Assembly: GCA_031547045.1 (NCBI GenBank)
Contig: JAVBSN010000011.1
Span: forward strand, 42,842 to 106,841
From: JAVBSN01 sp031547045
Lineage (GTDB): Bacteria > Bacillota > Clostridia > Lachnospirales > Lachnospiraceae
Length of the DNA stretch: 64,000 bases
Direction of reading: 5' to 3'
Position 1 is the stretch's first letter. Each line of letters opens with the position of its first letter. Both the position numbers and the translations under genes were made by a program. Shown here piece after piece: positions 37,331 through 46,018 of this stretch. Under the pieces are notes generated by a model. The model saw only the letters and a program-made list of their open reading frames with translations. It searched no databases and was not told where the DNA came from.

Positions 37331-38455
37331 TTATGGTACTTTTACTGTAATTAGTACCCATGCATTTCCATCTAAAGCTAATGCGGCTCTATTATAACTA
37401 TCATCTATCATTATTTCATAATGCCCTGATGAATTCTTCCAAGCATTAAATGCTGATTGAGGATTACTACTTCCTTTATATATACATTCTCCCATTCCCC
37501 AATAAACATCTGGAGATGAATCCAGTACCGTAAAGCAACTACTGCCATCAGGTCTTGTATGACTAAATAAAGTATTTATTTCAGTTGCTCTTATTTGACA
37601 ACATCCATAAACTGTATCATCCCATGTTAATTCTCCAACACCTAATCTTCGTCTTTCTTCATTAATTAAATTAAGACATTCCTTAGCTTTTGCTAGGGCA
37701 TCACTACTATTTGGCGAATTATTACTATTAGATGAATTAGAATTATTATTTACTAGAAACCTTCCAAGATAATGTCCATCTGTTTCATCCATATGATAAT
37801 ACCAAACTCCATCTGTAATAAGTCCTCTTGCTACAATTCCATTCCAATGATAGAATACTTGTCTTCCATATGGGTCATATCCAAAACCTGATGTATTTAA
37901 CGACCCATCTGAATATGCATATCCATAATCAACTCCATTTGCAAACTTAAACCAACCACTTTGTTTCATTCTGCCATCACCATCTAGATAATAGGCTTTT
38001 CCGTTTGAAAATGTTATCTTATCTTTGTATAAATATCCATAAGTATCAAAATAACACGTATACTTTACATCCTTACAATATTGAAATTTATCAAACAGTT
38101 CATGTCCTTTATCATCAAAGTATATAAGATGTACTCCATCAGGATGATAAGATAACTTATTTTTCATAGGAGTCCCATCTGCTTGTAAATAATAAGTGTA
38201 TGTGCCATCACAAAAGAAACTATCTTTTACTATCTTTCCATCTCTTTTATAGTAAGTTCCACTCCATGATCCACCACTAGTATTAAGATTATAATAAGGA
38301 ACTGTTCTTCCTACGGCAATCACTTCATTGGTTTCTTCCACTGCTGTTACTTCATTATCAATTTCCACCAATTCCAATGCTTGGGTCGAGGTTGATAATC
38401 CTATACTCATTACAACTACACCTAATATAGCTATTATATGTTTTTGTATCTTCAT
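37331..38455 (-). CDS. Secreted CAP/SCP-domain protein with wall-binding module
   Basis: A 374-residue protein: signal peptide (to about 26), GRTVPYYNLN lead-in, wall-binding module (about 81-234), a Ser/Asn linker and a C-terminal CAP domain (about 253-374). CAP motifs include CLNLINEERRRLG, SHTRPDGSSCFTVL, GECIYKG and AWKNSSGHYEIMID (the GH-x4-M signature). CAP domains of bacteria (YkwD-like) are secreted proteins of unclear activity. It is the last gene of a probable operon with the peptidase and the transglutaminase-like genes, 27 bp after the former. Confidence 0.9.
   Translation of the reverse strand: MKIQKHIIAILGVVVMSIGLSTSTQALELVEIDNEVTAVEETNEVIAVGRTVPYYNLNTSGGSWSGTYYKRDGKIVKDSFFCDGTYTYYLQADGTPMKNKLSYHPDGVHLIYFDDKGHELFDKFQYCKDVKYTCYFDTYGYLYKDKITFSNGKAYYLDGDGRMKQSGWFKFANGVDYGYAYSDGSLNTSGFGYDPYGRQVFYHWNGIVARGLITDGVWYYHMDETDGHYLGRFLVNNNSNSSNSNNSPNSSDALAKAKECLNLINEERRRLGVGELTWDDTVYGCCQIRATEINTLFSHTRPDGSSCFTVLDSSPDVYWGMGECIYKGSSNPQSAFNAWKNSSGHYEIMIDDSYNRAALALDGNAWVLITVKVP
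37754..38215 (-). repeat. Wall-binding module, copy 3 (CAP protein)
   Basis: This copy is N-terminal to the CAP domain and runs from FCDGTYTY to DGHYLGRF. It is very close to copies 1 and 5. Confidence 0.85.
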
Positions 38456-38482
38456 ATCTGCACCTCCCTAATTAATACATTA

Positions 38483-40606
38483 TTACTTAAACTGTCCTAA
38501 CAGATGACCATCTGTTTCATCCATAAGATAGTACCAAACTCCATCAGTAATAAGTCCCCTTGCTACCATTCCATTCCAATGATAGAATACTACTCTTCCC
38601 CATGGATCATATCCAAAGCCTTGATTATTAAGTGAACCATCTCCATTAGCATATCCAATGTCTACACCATTATCGAATTTGAACCATGTATTTTGTTTCA
38701 TTCTTCCTGTGCCATCTAGGTAATATGCTTTTCCACCAGAAAATGTAATCTTATCAAAATATGCTCTTCCGTCTGATGCAAAGTAACATGTATATCCTAC
38801 ATCTTGGCAATATACAAAAGCATCAAATTGCATATGTCCATACTCATCAAAATATATAAGTCCTGTGCCCTCTGGATCATATGATAATCTATTTTTCATT
38901 GGTGCTCCATTAGCCATCATAAAATATGTGTAACTTCCATCAAAAGCATAATTATTAACCATCATCTTACCGTCTGCTTTTACATATCGCATCTCAGAAT
39001 CTCCATCCTTACCATATACAAAAACATTTTTTTTCATAACACCATCTACATAATACGAATAAGTTCCATCACTATTTTTCTTCCATTCACATTTTGCTTC
39101 ATTAGTAAAAGCTCTAATTCTAGCACTATAGCCTTTACTAAGACCATTTGTAGATGTTGTTACATCATATAATAACCCTTCATTCTTTCCTATAAAACTT
39201 TCTCCTTGGTTATTAGCTGAATAGAAATTCATCCATCCCCAACTTGAAGTCATATCTACTGGAATTACTACTTCTGCACCAAATTTATATAATGTTACTA
39301 CTACAGAATATTTAGCACCTGAATTTAAGGCTATGGATTTATCTAATTCAATTGTATGGTATCCTGTATTAACTGCTACACCACTCTGTGATAATGCAAG
39401 CTTTCCTGATAGTGGATTATTAGCATCTGTTAAATTAGTATATATACTTATCGTATATTCAATATTTGTAGATTTCATTGTAAAAAATGATACCGCTTTT
39501 AAATGTTCAAAACTATCTGCTGTAAATATATTGGCACTACACACCTCACTAGTTCCATATTTTACACCTGTTGTATAATTTCCATTTCCATCATAACGAT
39601 AGTTATTATCATAGTTACTACCTGAACCAAAATCGAAGAAATATATTTCTCCACTGTTATAATATAAACTCTTGTCATAATATGATATATAGTAATACCC
39701 TTGATCACCATAACCAGTTCCATAGCTACCTTTTATTATCCATGCTCCGTCTCCTGGAGGTGTATTTTTAAATTCACTAGCAGAAACGCTGTCATCCCAT
39801 CCTACAATAGTAACAGCATGATTTGCATTATAATTATCATCGCAATAATAATATTCGCCAAACTTACTATAATAATCATTGTGATAATATGATACAGCAC
39901 CTGAACCATGTTGCATTATTAATGTTTTAATGGCATTCATATCACTTTTATAGCTACCTTCCATATTAGGCATTGCAAGTACATATGCATTTTCCAAATG
40001 TGCTTGTTGCTTTTTATATGCTAATGATGTTGCATTACTACCGCTTACGCTTCCTGCGTTAAATCCTTCTTTTATAGGTCCTACCCAATTAGAAAATGTC
40101 ATCATTGCAAGACCTGTATTTCCACCTATACTACTATTTCCTACGTTATAATCTCCATAAGCTAATCCTAAAGGATCAACGGCTGTATTGTAAGAGAAAT
40201 ACACTAAATGATTCTCATCATAGTCTATTGACTTATTAGTGGCTCCATCCACTATCCTATCTGTTTCTGCTACACTAATTGCAGAATATGCCCAACAATT
40301 ATTGGTGCTTCCTTGATCTTTAACTGATGTAATATAATTTTTCTCTACTGAATTATAATACGCAGGTATTTTTGTTGCCATTAAAGTCATAGGTGCTTCA
40401 TCAGATACCTCTTCTTCAAGACTTGAAGTACCATATGGTACAACAAGACTTTCATCACTAGGAAGATTGCCATCTATAATTCCAACTTCTTGTGGCTCTT
40501 CTTGATTATATATTATATTACTAGCGTTTACATCAATTTTAATACATGATAACACTAAAGACATTATTACTACTGCTGATATGCCTTTTTTCAGTAATTG
40601 TTTCAT
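38483..40606 (-). CDS. Secreted papain-family (C1A) peptidase with lectin-like domain, atypical active site
   Basis: A 707-residue protein: signal peptide, propeptide-like region (30-80), C1A domain (about 84-315), a lectin-like domain found in clostridial C1 peptidases (about 335-500) and wall-binding repeats (about 508-707). The oxyanion Gln98 and nucleophile Cys104 (DQGSTNNCWAYSA) and His263 (NHAVTIVGWDD) are present. The third catalytic position is changed: papain KNSWG is KGSYG here, putting Gly293 where Asn belongs. Activity may be reduced but Cys and His remain. It is the middle gene of a three-gene surface operon. Confidence 0.88.
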   Translation of the reverse strand: MKQLLKKGISAVVIMSLVLSCIKIDVNASNIIYNQEEPQEVGIIDGNLPSDESLVVPYGTSSLEEEVSDEAPMTLMATKIPAYYNSVEKNYITSVKDQGSTNNCWAYSAISVAETDRIVDGATNKSIDYDENHLVYFSYNTAVDPLGLAYGDYNVGNSSIGGNTGLAMMTFSNWVGPIKEGFNAGSVSGSNATSLAYKKQQAHLENAYVLAMPNMEGSYKSDMNAIKTLIMQHGSGAVSYYHNDYYSKFGEYYYCDDNYNANHAVTIVGWDDSVSASEFKNTPPGDGAWIIKGSYGTGYGDQGYYYISYYDKSLYYNSGEIYFFDFGSGSNYDNNYRYDGNGNYTTGVKYGTSEVCSANIFTADSFEHLKAVSFFTMKSTNIEYTISIYTNLTDANNPLSGKLALSQSGVAVNTGYHTIELDKSIALNSGAKYSVVVTLYKFGAEVVIPVDMTSSWGWMNFYSANNQGESFIGKNEGLLYDVTTSTNGLSKGYSARIRAFTNEAKCEWKKNSDGTYSYYVDGVMKKNVFVYGKDGDSEMRYVKADGKMMVNNYAFDGSYTYFMMANGAPMKNRLSYDPEGTGLIYFDEYGHMQFDAFVYCQDVGYTCYFASDGRAYFDKITFSGGKAYYLDGTGRMKQNTWFKFDNGVDIGYANGDGSLNNQGFGYDPWGRVVFYHWNGMVARGLITDGVWYYLMDETDGHLLGQFK
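38486..38947 (-). repeat. Wall-binding module, copy 4 (C1A peptidase)
   Basis: This copy is C-terminal here. Its last ~60 residues are almost identical to copy 1, ending MDETDGHLLGQF in both. Confidence 0.85.
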
Positions 40607-40629
40607 TTTATTAACTCCTTATCTTTATT

Positions 40630-41994
40630 TTATTTTTTAAAGTATCCAAATGACATCATCTTACCCACTCTGTCATCATATTCGTATCTTCCCTTTGCTT
40701 CACTATCAGTCTTACAGAAAAAGCTATATGGAATAAAGTTACCATTATCATCTATCTGTGGATCAAATATATATACTTCACCTTCTATTATTACATTTGC
40801 CCATGTATGTCCAACTCTCTTGCCACCTCTATTAATAAAATAACCATCTACTATATATGCATCTAACCCTATTGCTCTTGCAAGTACAGTAAATCCAGAT
40901 GCGTAATTAAAACATGTTCCTGTTCCGTTAAATAATGTTGAATATGCACCACCTATTATTCGTGAATCATAATATGATTTATATGATGAAGAATACCATG
41001 CACTAGAGCCATAGGTATTGCTTGCTAAAAGCCAATTATATATTGCCATAGTTTTATCATAAGTAGACATATTACTAGTAGTTACCTGTGATAATATATA
41101 ATTAACTCTATTATCTATTGTTGAATCTCCTGTAGCCATTGGTCTAAGCGTGGCTGAATTAAGTATCCCAGCTACCTTTGCAGAATTAAGTACACTTCCC
41201 ATATAAGTAGGTTCTGGTGCTGTTGCTCCTGATGTAATAGTTGTAGATTCTGAACACTTTATTTTCCATAATAAATGTCCGTCATTAAGATCCATATCAT
41301 AGTACATAGTTCCATCATTAATCCAACCCTTTGCTACTACTCCATTCCAATTATAATATACTGTTCTTCCATATGGATCAGTATCAAATCCACTATATTT
41401 TAGTGAACCGTCAGCAGTAGCATATCCTAGATCTACACCATTTGAAAATGCAAACCACTCATTTTGTTTCATTCTTCCCGTAGAGTCCAAATAATACGGT
41501 TTACCGTTATAAAACGTTGTCACATCAAAATACGCATATCCATAGGTATTGAAATAACATGTGTATTTAACATCTTTACAATATTGAAATTGATCAAAAA
41601 GTTCATGTCCATCTTTATCAAAATATATTATGTGAACACCATCTGGATGATATGTTAATCTATTTTTCATAGGTGATCCATCATATTGCAAATAGTAAGT
41701 ATATGTTCCATCGCAAAAGAAACTATCAGTTACTTTCTTGCCATTACTTAAATAATAATATGTGCCAGTCCATTTTCCACCGTTAGTGTTAATATTGTAA
41801 TAAGGAACTGTTCTTCCTGCTGAAATATTATCTACATCTTCTTCTATTTCGATCTCTTCCTTAGTTTCCTCTACCTCTATCTGCTCTTCTGGTAATTCTT
41901 CTACTATTTCTTCTGCTCGTACTTGTCCACCTGATAATATAACACATATCATCATTGGTATTAGTACAGGTATTGCTTTTAAAAGCTTTCTCAT
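40630..41994 (-). CDS. Secreted transglutaminase-like protein with wall-binding module
   Basis: A 454-residue protein: signal peptide (to about 27), Glu-rich linker, GRTVPYYNIN lead-in, wall-binding module (about 93-246) and a C-terminal transglutaminase-core domain (about 290-430). The Cys-His-Asp triad is visible as GTGTCFNYAS (Cys361), GHTWANV (His396) and FDPQ (Asp411). Bacterial enzymes of this type can be cross-linkers or peptidases of the cell surface. It is the first gene of the operon with the C1A peptidase and CAP genes. Its RBS is AAGGGGGA. Confidence 0.88.
   Translation of the reverse strand: MRKLLKAIPVLIPMMICVILSGGQVRAEEIVEELPEEQIEVEETKEEIEIEEDVDNISAGRTVPYYNINTNGGKWTGTYYYLSNGKKVTDSFFCDGTYTYYLQYDGSPMKNRLTYHPDGVHIIYFDKDGHELFDQFQYCKDVKYTCYFNTYGYAYFDVTTFYNGKPYYLDSTGRMKQNEWFAFSNGVDLGYATADGSLKYSGFDTDPYGRTVYYNWNGVVAKGWINDGTMYYDMDLNDGHLLWKIKCSESTTITSGATAPEPTYMGSVLNSAKVAGILNSATLRPMATGDSTIDNRVNYILSQVTTSNMSTYDKTMAIYNWLLASNTYGSSAWYSSSYKSYYDSRIIGGAYSTLFNGTGTCFNYASGFTVLARAIGLDAYIVDGYFINRGGKRVGHTWANVIIEGEVYIFDPQIDDNGNFIPYSFFCKTDSEAKGRYEYDDRVGKMMSFGYFKK
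41257..41718 (-). repeat. Wall-binding module, copy 5 (transglutaminase-like protein)
   Basis: This copy is N-terminal to the catalytic domain. The end is diverged (NDGHLLWKIK in place of DGHLLGQF). Confidence 0.85.
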
Positions 41995-42079
41995 TGGTAT
42001 ATCCCCCTTAAAATATTTCTATAGTCATTATAACATTTTTTCTACATTCTACAAGTTATTACTTTATACCAAATAAAAC

Positions 42080-42121
42080 ATTAAGCAGATAATTAGAATA
42101 TTTTTCTAATATCTGCTTAAT
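42080..42121 (-). terminator. Terminator after the amidase gene
   Basis: A long stem of ATTAAGCAGAT-ATTAGAA with one bulge (42080-42097 with 42104-42121). On the minus strand TGTTTTATTT follows. Confidence 0.85.
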
Positions 42122-42134
42122 AGTTTTATTTAAT

Positions 42135-45100
42135 TTAGAAACTTAATAATAATGCTATATATGAATTTCTCATGCTATATCCATAATTGGGGTCAGTAGC
42201 CCAACCATATCCATATGGATTTTCTCCTTGACCTAACCACTCTACATATGGTGCACATCCTCTTCTACCAGATAAATATTGGAATCTAGGATCTACGCAT
42301 GGATTATTCAAATCTGCTGTAGACGCATATCCCTTAAGATGTTGAACTTGTGCTCTTACTCCAGTTCTTACATTTTGGAAAGTTGCTGGTGTTCCACCAC
42401 TATCCGTTGCTCCAATTCCAGCAAAGTTGTATTGTTCAATCTTTACTGTTCCTAAGAATTTTAAGTAACCTGTTTCTTTCATTGTTTGGCAAAAAGCAAC
42501 CTCTGCTTTTACACCTTCATAACCACATTCTTCAAGATATATTCTACAAAAATCTTCTATTGTAGGTGCATCTGAGTTAGCATAAAATTCTGGATATGTA
42601 GCTTTTGATTTATAATAAGCTGCCATTCTCTCTACTGTAACACTGCTAGTACCCATAATTCCATATAAGGCATTTGTTACATTGGACATATCAATCCATG
42701 TCTGTCCAATATTTGCGCTAAGTCCATTGTTAGCATATACATATACATGAATCTGATATGTTCCCATAGCATTTCCATGATTAGCAACAGCTACATCTAC
42801 ACTATATGTTCCTTCTTTTATTTTCTTAGCCGTATACCATATTATATTACTTTGGTCACCACACCATACTGGAATCTTTACTTCTTTAACCCCTGAAGGT
42901 GCTGTAACTCCTGTAACCTCTACTGTAAAAGTTCCTTCACTTTCATTAACATTTTTAAAATTAATACTTTTTCCTGAAATACTTTTAACACTAAATGTAG
43001 TACTTCCTACTTTTTTTGATGTTCCGTCTGCAAAATATAAATAGCAGTCTGTATAAAAAGCTCCTGTTTTATTATAGCTACTTACAGATAGAGGAGCCAA
43101 CCATCTTCCTAAATCATCTTTAAATGCACTAAACCACTTCAAGTCACTTAAACCTGTCTGCCATACTCCAAATCTAACTCCTGTAACTTTTTTCCCGTAA
43201 GGTGTATTTTCTGCTATAAGAATGAACTCTTGTCCACTTTGACTTTGTGTGTCAAATGCTGAAACTATAGTTGTTGGTTGTTCAAAATTTATACATTTAC
43301 TAATAGGATCTGACTGTACTCCATTTTTACCTACAACATATGCCACCATTGCAAATACACCATAATTATATTTATGATTTGCTATGTCTACTTTAACAGT
43401 ATAATCACCATTACTTTGCTTAGTTGCTGTATACCAATATATATCACTTTGGTCTTGCATAGACCACACTGGAACTTTAACTTCACTTACACCTGATTTA
43501 GAAGATATTCCTTTAATTGTTACATCAAATGTTCCTGCTGAATTATTTTGATTACTTGCTGTTATACTTTTTGCTGTTGGTTTATCTACCTTAAATGTAG
43601 TACTTCCTACCTTGTAGCTACGCCCATCATCTAAGTCTATATATACATCTGTACAATAAGTACCAGATTTCTTATAAGCACCTACTGGCATAAGGGCAAC
43701 CCATCTACCATATGAATCTTTGCTTGCTCCATACCAATGCAAATCATCTAATCCTGAATTCCACACTCCGAATCTAACTGATTTTACTTTTCTTGCATAA
43801 GGTACATTTTCTGCTATTAAATAAAATGTCTTTTGACCGTCTGCATCCTGTGCATAAACCTTTGCCTTTGGTATTTCAAAATTAAAGCATTTTGACCCAG
43901 TACTTACTCTAATACCCCTACCGTCTGTAACATATACCACCATTGCAAATATTCCATAATTATATTTATGATTTGCTATATCTACTTTAACAGTATAATT
44001 ACCATTACTTTGTTTAGTCGCTGTATACCAATGCATATCACTTTGATCTTGTTCAGACCATACTGGTATTTCTACTTTACTAATACCTGCTGGAGATGTA
44101 ATTCCAGAAATAGTTATATCAAATGTTCCTGCACTAGCATTTACATTAGATGTTGTTATTTTTCCAGTTGTAGCACCTGATATTTTAATAGCAGTTGTTC
44201 CTACTTGATAATAGGTTCCATTACTACGTACTGCATAAGCATCTATATTATATGTTCCTAGCAAACCAAAATCACTTACTTTAAAATTTGTATACCAAGC
44301 ATCATCAACTCCTTTAATTGCCCAATACCAATTAACCTTAGTTGAATTACTATTCCACACAGCAAAAAACATACCATGTACTTTAGGAATTCCTGATGCT
44401 CTAAAAATATAAGTATCTCCATCTGATTCTGGGACAGCCATTACTTTTGCATCGCCATTTTTATATTCTTTTTCTTTTGACAATCCATATGCTTCTGCTA
44501 TACCTGTTGCATCTGCAACACCTAATGCCTTAAGGGATGCTTCAGATCCAAAATATTTCTTTGCATCTGATGGATTATTAACAAATGCATGTTCAACGAT
44601 TATTCCTGGGAATCCATATTGTTTACAATAATAATTAATTCCATAATAATCAGCCAAAGAACCGTCTGGATATCTTGTATCACTTGAATTTCTTGTTAAT
44701 GTTCCTCTATTTGTTAAACCTAATGTTTCTAGTCTTTTTAAAATAGCATCTGCTACATTTCTAGCTTCATTAGCTACGGTTGTATTATAATTACTGTTAG
44801 GTACATATACTAAAGATCCTGATGCTGTACCAACTTGTGCATCTGTTGAATTAATATGTATACTAACTAATATATCTGCTCCAACACTATTAGCATAAGA
44901 TGCTCTTGTAGCTCTATCCATTTCAGTAGAATTACTTGTACGTGTCATATATACCGAAACACCTTGATATTGCTCTAACTCAGTCTTACAATATTGTGCT
45001 ATCTTTAGATTAATATCTCTTTCAATATAAGTTACACCATCAAAAGTTCTACTTGCTCCACCATCACTACCACCATGACCTGGATCTAATACTACAACTA

Positions 45101-45821
45101 TATTGCCATTAGCTCCTCTGCCTACAGCATTTGTTGTGTTATCTGATATTACTTCTGAAAAGTCTTCTTCTGAGACTCTATCTCCTTTTGAGTCAGTTAT
45201 TGTAATATCAGCATCACTTAAACCAACTTTCTCTTCATCTACAATTATACCGTCTGGATTAGCATCTACTTCTACATTAACACCAAATCGTGCCTCTATT
45301 CCTATTGCTTCCAAATCAATAGTATATATTTGACCCCCAACCATATATTCCATAGAACTAACAGAATATTCTCCTGTATAATCTTCATTATCAAAATTCA
45401 TTGTAAATAATAAAGAATCACCTGAAATGGTATCTGCTGCCACTTGATACTGTGTATTATTACTATTATTTGTATAATGTAAAATAGCTGAATCAATGAT
45501 TATTGAATCATCATTAAGTCCAATAAGTACATATTGTGTATCTGGAGTTTCTATGTAATCGCTTCCAACAACAAGATAATCTAGCAATGGTGCTTGAAAT
45601 TCTGCTTCATTATCTTCCCCTTCGATAACATCACTGTTTTCTCCATTATCTGCATCCTTTGTTAAGTTAGCCTCCTCAGTGGAATCAATATCTTCTACTG
45701 TTTTTTCTATAACTATGCCCTCTTCAGTATTAATTTCTTGTGCTAAAGAAATTATTCCTTCATTAGAAATCAGCATAGCTACACATAGAAAGGCCGCTAA
45801 CACTCTCTTAAGTAACTTCAT
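42135..45821 (-). CDS. Bifunctional autolysin: amidase_3, GBS-Bsp-like repeats, glucosaminidase
   Basis: A 1228-residue secreted protein: signal peptide (to about 28), acidic linker, a beta domain (about 85-200), an N-acetylmuramoyl-L-alanine amidase (about 240-447), roughly five GBS-Bsp-like repeats (about 465-1005) and a C-terminal LytD-type glucosaminidase (about 1045-1228). Amidase zinc ligands are His249 (DPGHGG), Glu267 (YIERD) and His322 (SIHINS), with catalytic Glu410 (VEHAF). The glucosaminidase part shows AFCQTMKETGYLKF and QYNFAGIGATDSGG. It can cut both the peptide-to-glycan bond and the glycan strand, as needed for cell separation. It has no copy of the shared wall-binding module, so the Bsp repeats probably do the wall binding. 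Confidence 0.9.
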   Translation of the reverse strand: MKLLKRVLAAFLCVAMLISNEGIISLAQEINTEEGIVIEKTVEDIDSTEEANLTKDADNGENSDVIEGEDNEAEFQAPLLDYLVVGSDYIETPDTQYVLIGLNDDSIIIDSAILHYTNNSNNTQYQVAADTISGDSLLFTMNFDNEDYTGEYSVSSMEYMVGGQIYTIDLEAIGIEARFGVNVEVDANPDGIIVDEEKVGLSDADITITDSKGDRVSEEDFSEVISDNTTNAVGRGANGNIVVVLDPGHGGSDGGASRTFDGVTYIERDINLKIAQYCKTELEQYQGVSVYMTRTSNSTEMDRATRASYANSVGADILVSIHINSTDAQVGTASGSLVYVPNSNYNTTVANEARNVADAILKRLETLGLTNRGTLTRNSSDTRYPDGSLADYYGINYYCKQYGFPGIIVEHAFVNNPSDAKKYFGSEASLKALGVADATGIAEAYGLSKEKEYKNGDAKVMAVPESDGDTYIFRASGIPKVHGMFFAVWNSNSTKVNWYWAIKGVDDAWYTNFKVSDFGLLGTYNIDAYAVRSNGTYYQVGTTAIKISGATTGKITTSNVNASAGTFDITISGITSPAGISKVEIPVWSEQDQSDMHWYTATKQSNGNYTVKVDIANHKYNYGIFAMVVYVTDGRGIRVSTGSKCFNFEIPKAKVYAQDADGQKTFYLIAENVPYARKVKSVRFGVWNSGLDDLHWYGASKDSYGRWVALMPVGAYKKSGTYCTDVYIDLDDGRSYKVGSTTFKVDKPTAKSITASNQNNSAGTFDVTIKGISSKSGVSEVKVPVWSMQDQSDIYWYTATKQSNGDYTVKVDIANHKYNYGVFAMVAYVVGKNGVQSDPISKCINFEQPTTIVSAFDTQSQSGQEFILIAENTPYGKKVTGVRFGVWQTGLSDLKWFSAFKDDLGRWLAPLSVSSYNKTGAFYTDCYLYFADGTSKKVGSTTFSVKSISGKSINFKNVNESEGTFTVEVTGVTAPSGVKEVKIPVWCGDQSNIIWYTAKKIKEGTYSVDVAVANHGNAMGTYQIHVYVYANNGLSANIGQTWIDMSNVTNALYGIMGTSSVTVERMAAYYKSKATYPEFYANSDAPTIEDFCRIYLEECGYEGVKAEVAFCQTMKETGYLKFLGTVKIEQYNFAGIGATDSGGTPATFQNVRTGVRAQVQHLKGYASTADLNNPCVDPRFQYLSGRRGCAPYVEWLGQGENPYGYGWATDPNYGYSMRNSYIALLLSF
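43345..44104 (-). repeat. 594-bp internal repeat in the autolysin gene
   Basis: Segments starting at about 43345 and 43939 are highly similar over ~160 bp (they encode the ...KQSNGNYTVKVDIANHKYNYG... blocks). The 594-bp period equals 198 codons, two GBS-Bsp-like repeat units, so the gene grew by in-frame duplication. Confidence 0.75.
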
Positions 45822-45942
45822 GTTTTCTCTCCTTTTTTACATATGTATTATATTTACTTTTAAATAATATTAACATATTTTTGATGATACAACAACCGTC
45901 TGAGCTAACTGGAAAACATTATTAATAAAATATTAATATATT

Positions 45943-45994
45943 AAAAAAGAGTATTTATATGCTATGGTTATTGAACCTATAAATACTCTTTTTT
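45943..45994 (-). terminator. Terminator of the second polysaccharide operon
   Basis: A perfect 17-bp stem, AAAAAAGAGTATTTATA at 45943-45959 with its complement at 45978-45994, carries T runs on both strands. It ends the operon whose last gene stops at 46019. Confidence 0.92.
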
Positions 45995-46018
45995 AATAAG
46001 TTTATATTTATTATTAAA

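Noticed and set aside
39571..39892. Open plus-strand frames opposite the C1A peptidase gene
   Set aside because: Tyr/Asn-rich codon shadow of the real minus-strand gene, with no ribosome binding site and implausible composition.
33364..41718. Series of similar segments considered as a CRISPR-like or IS-related repeat array
   Set aside because: All copies are in frame and encode the same protein module. There are no short direct repeats with spacers and no transposase.
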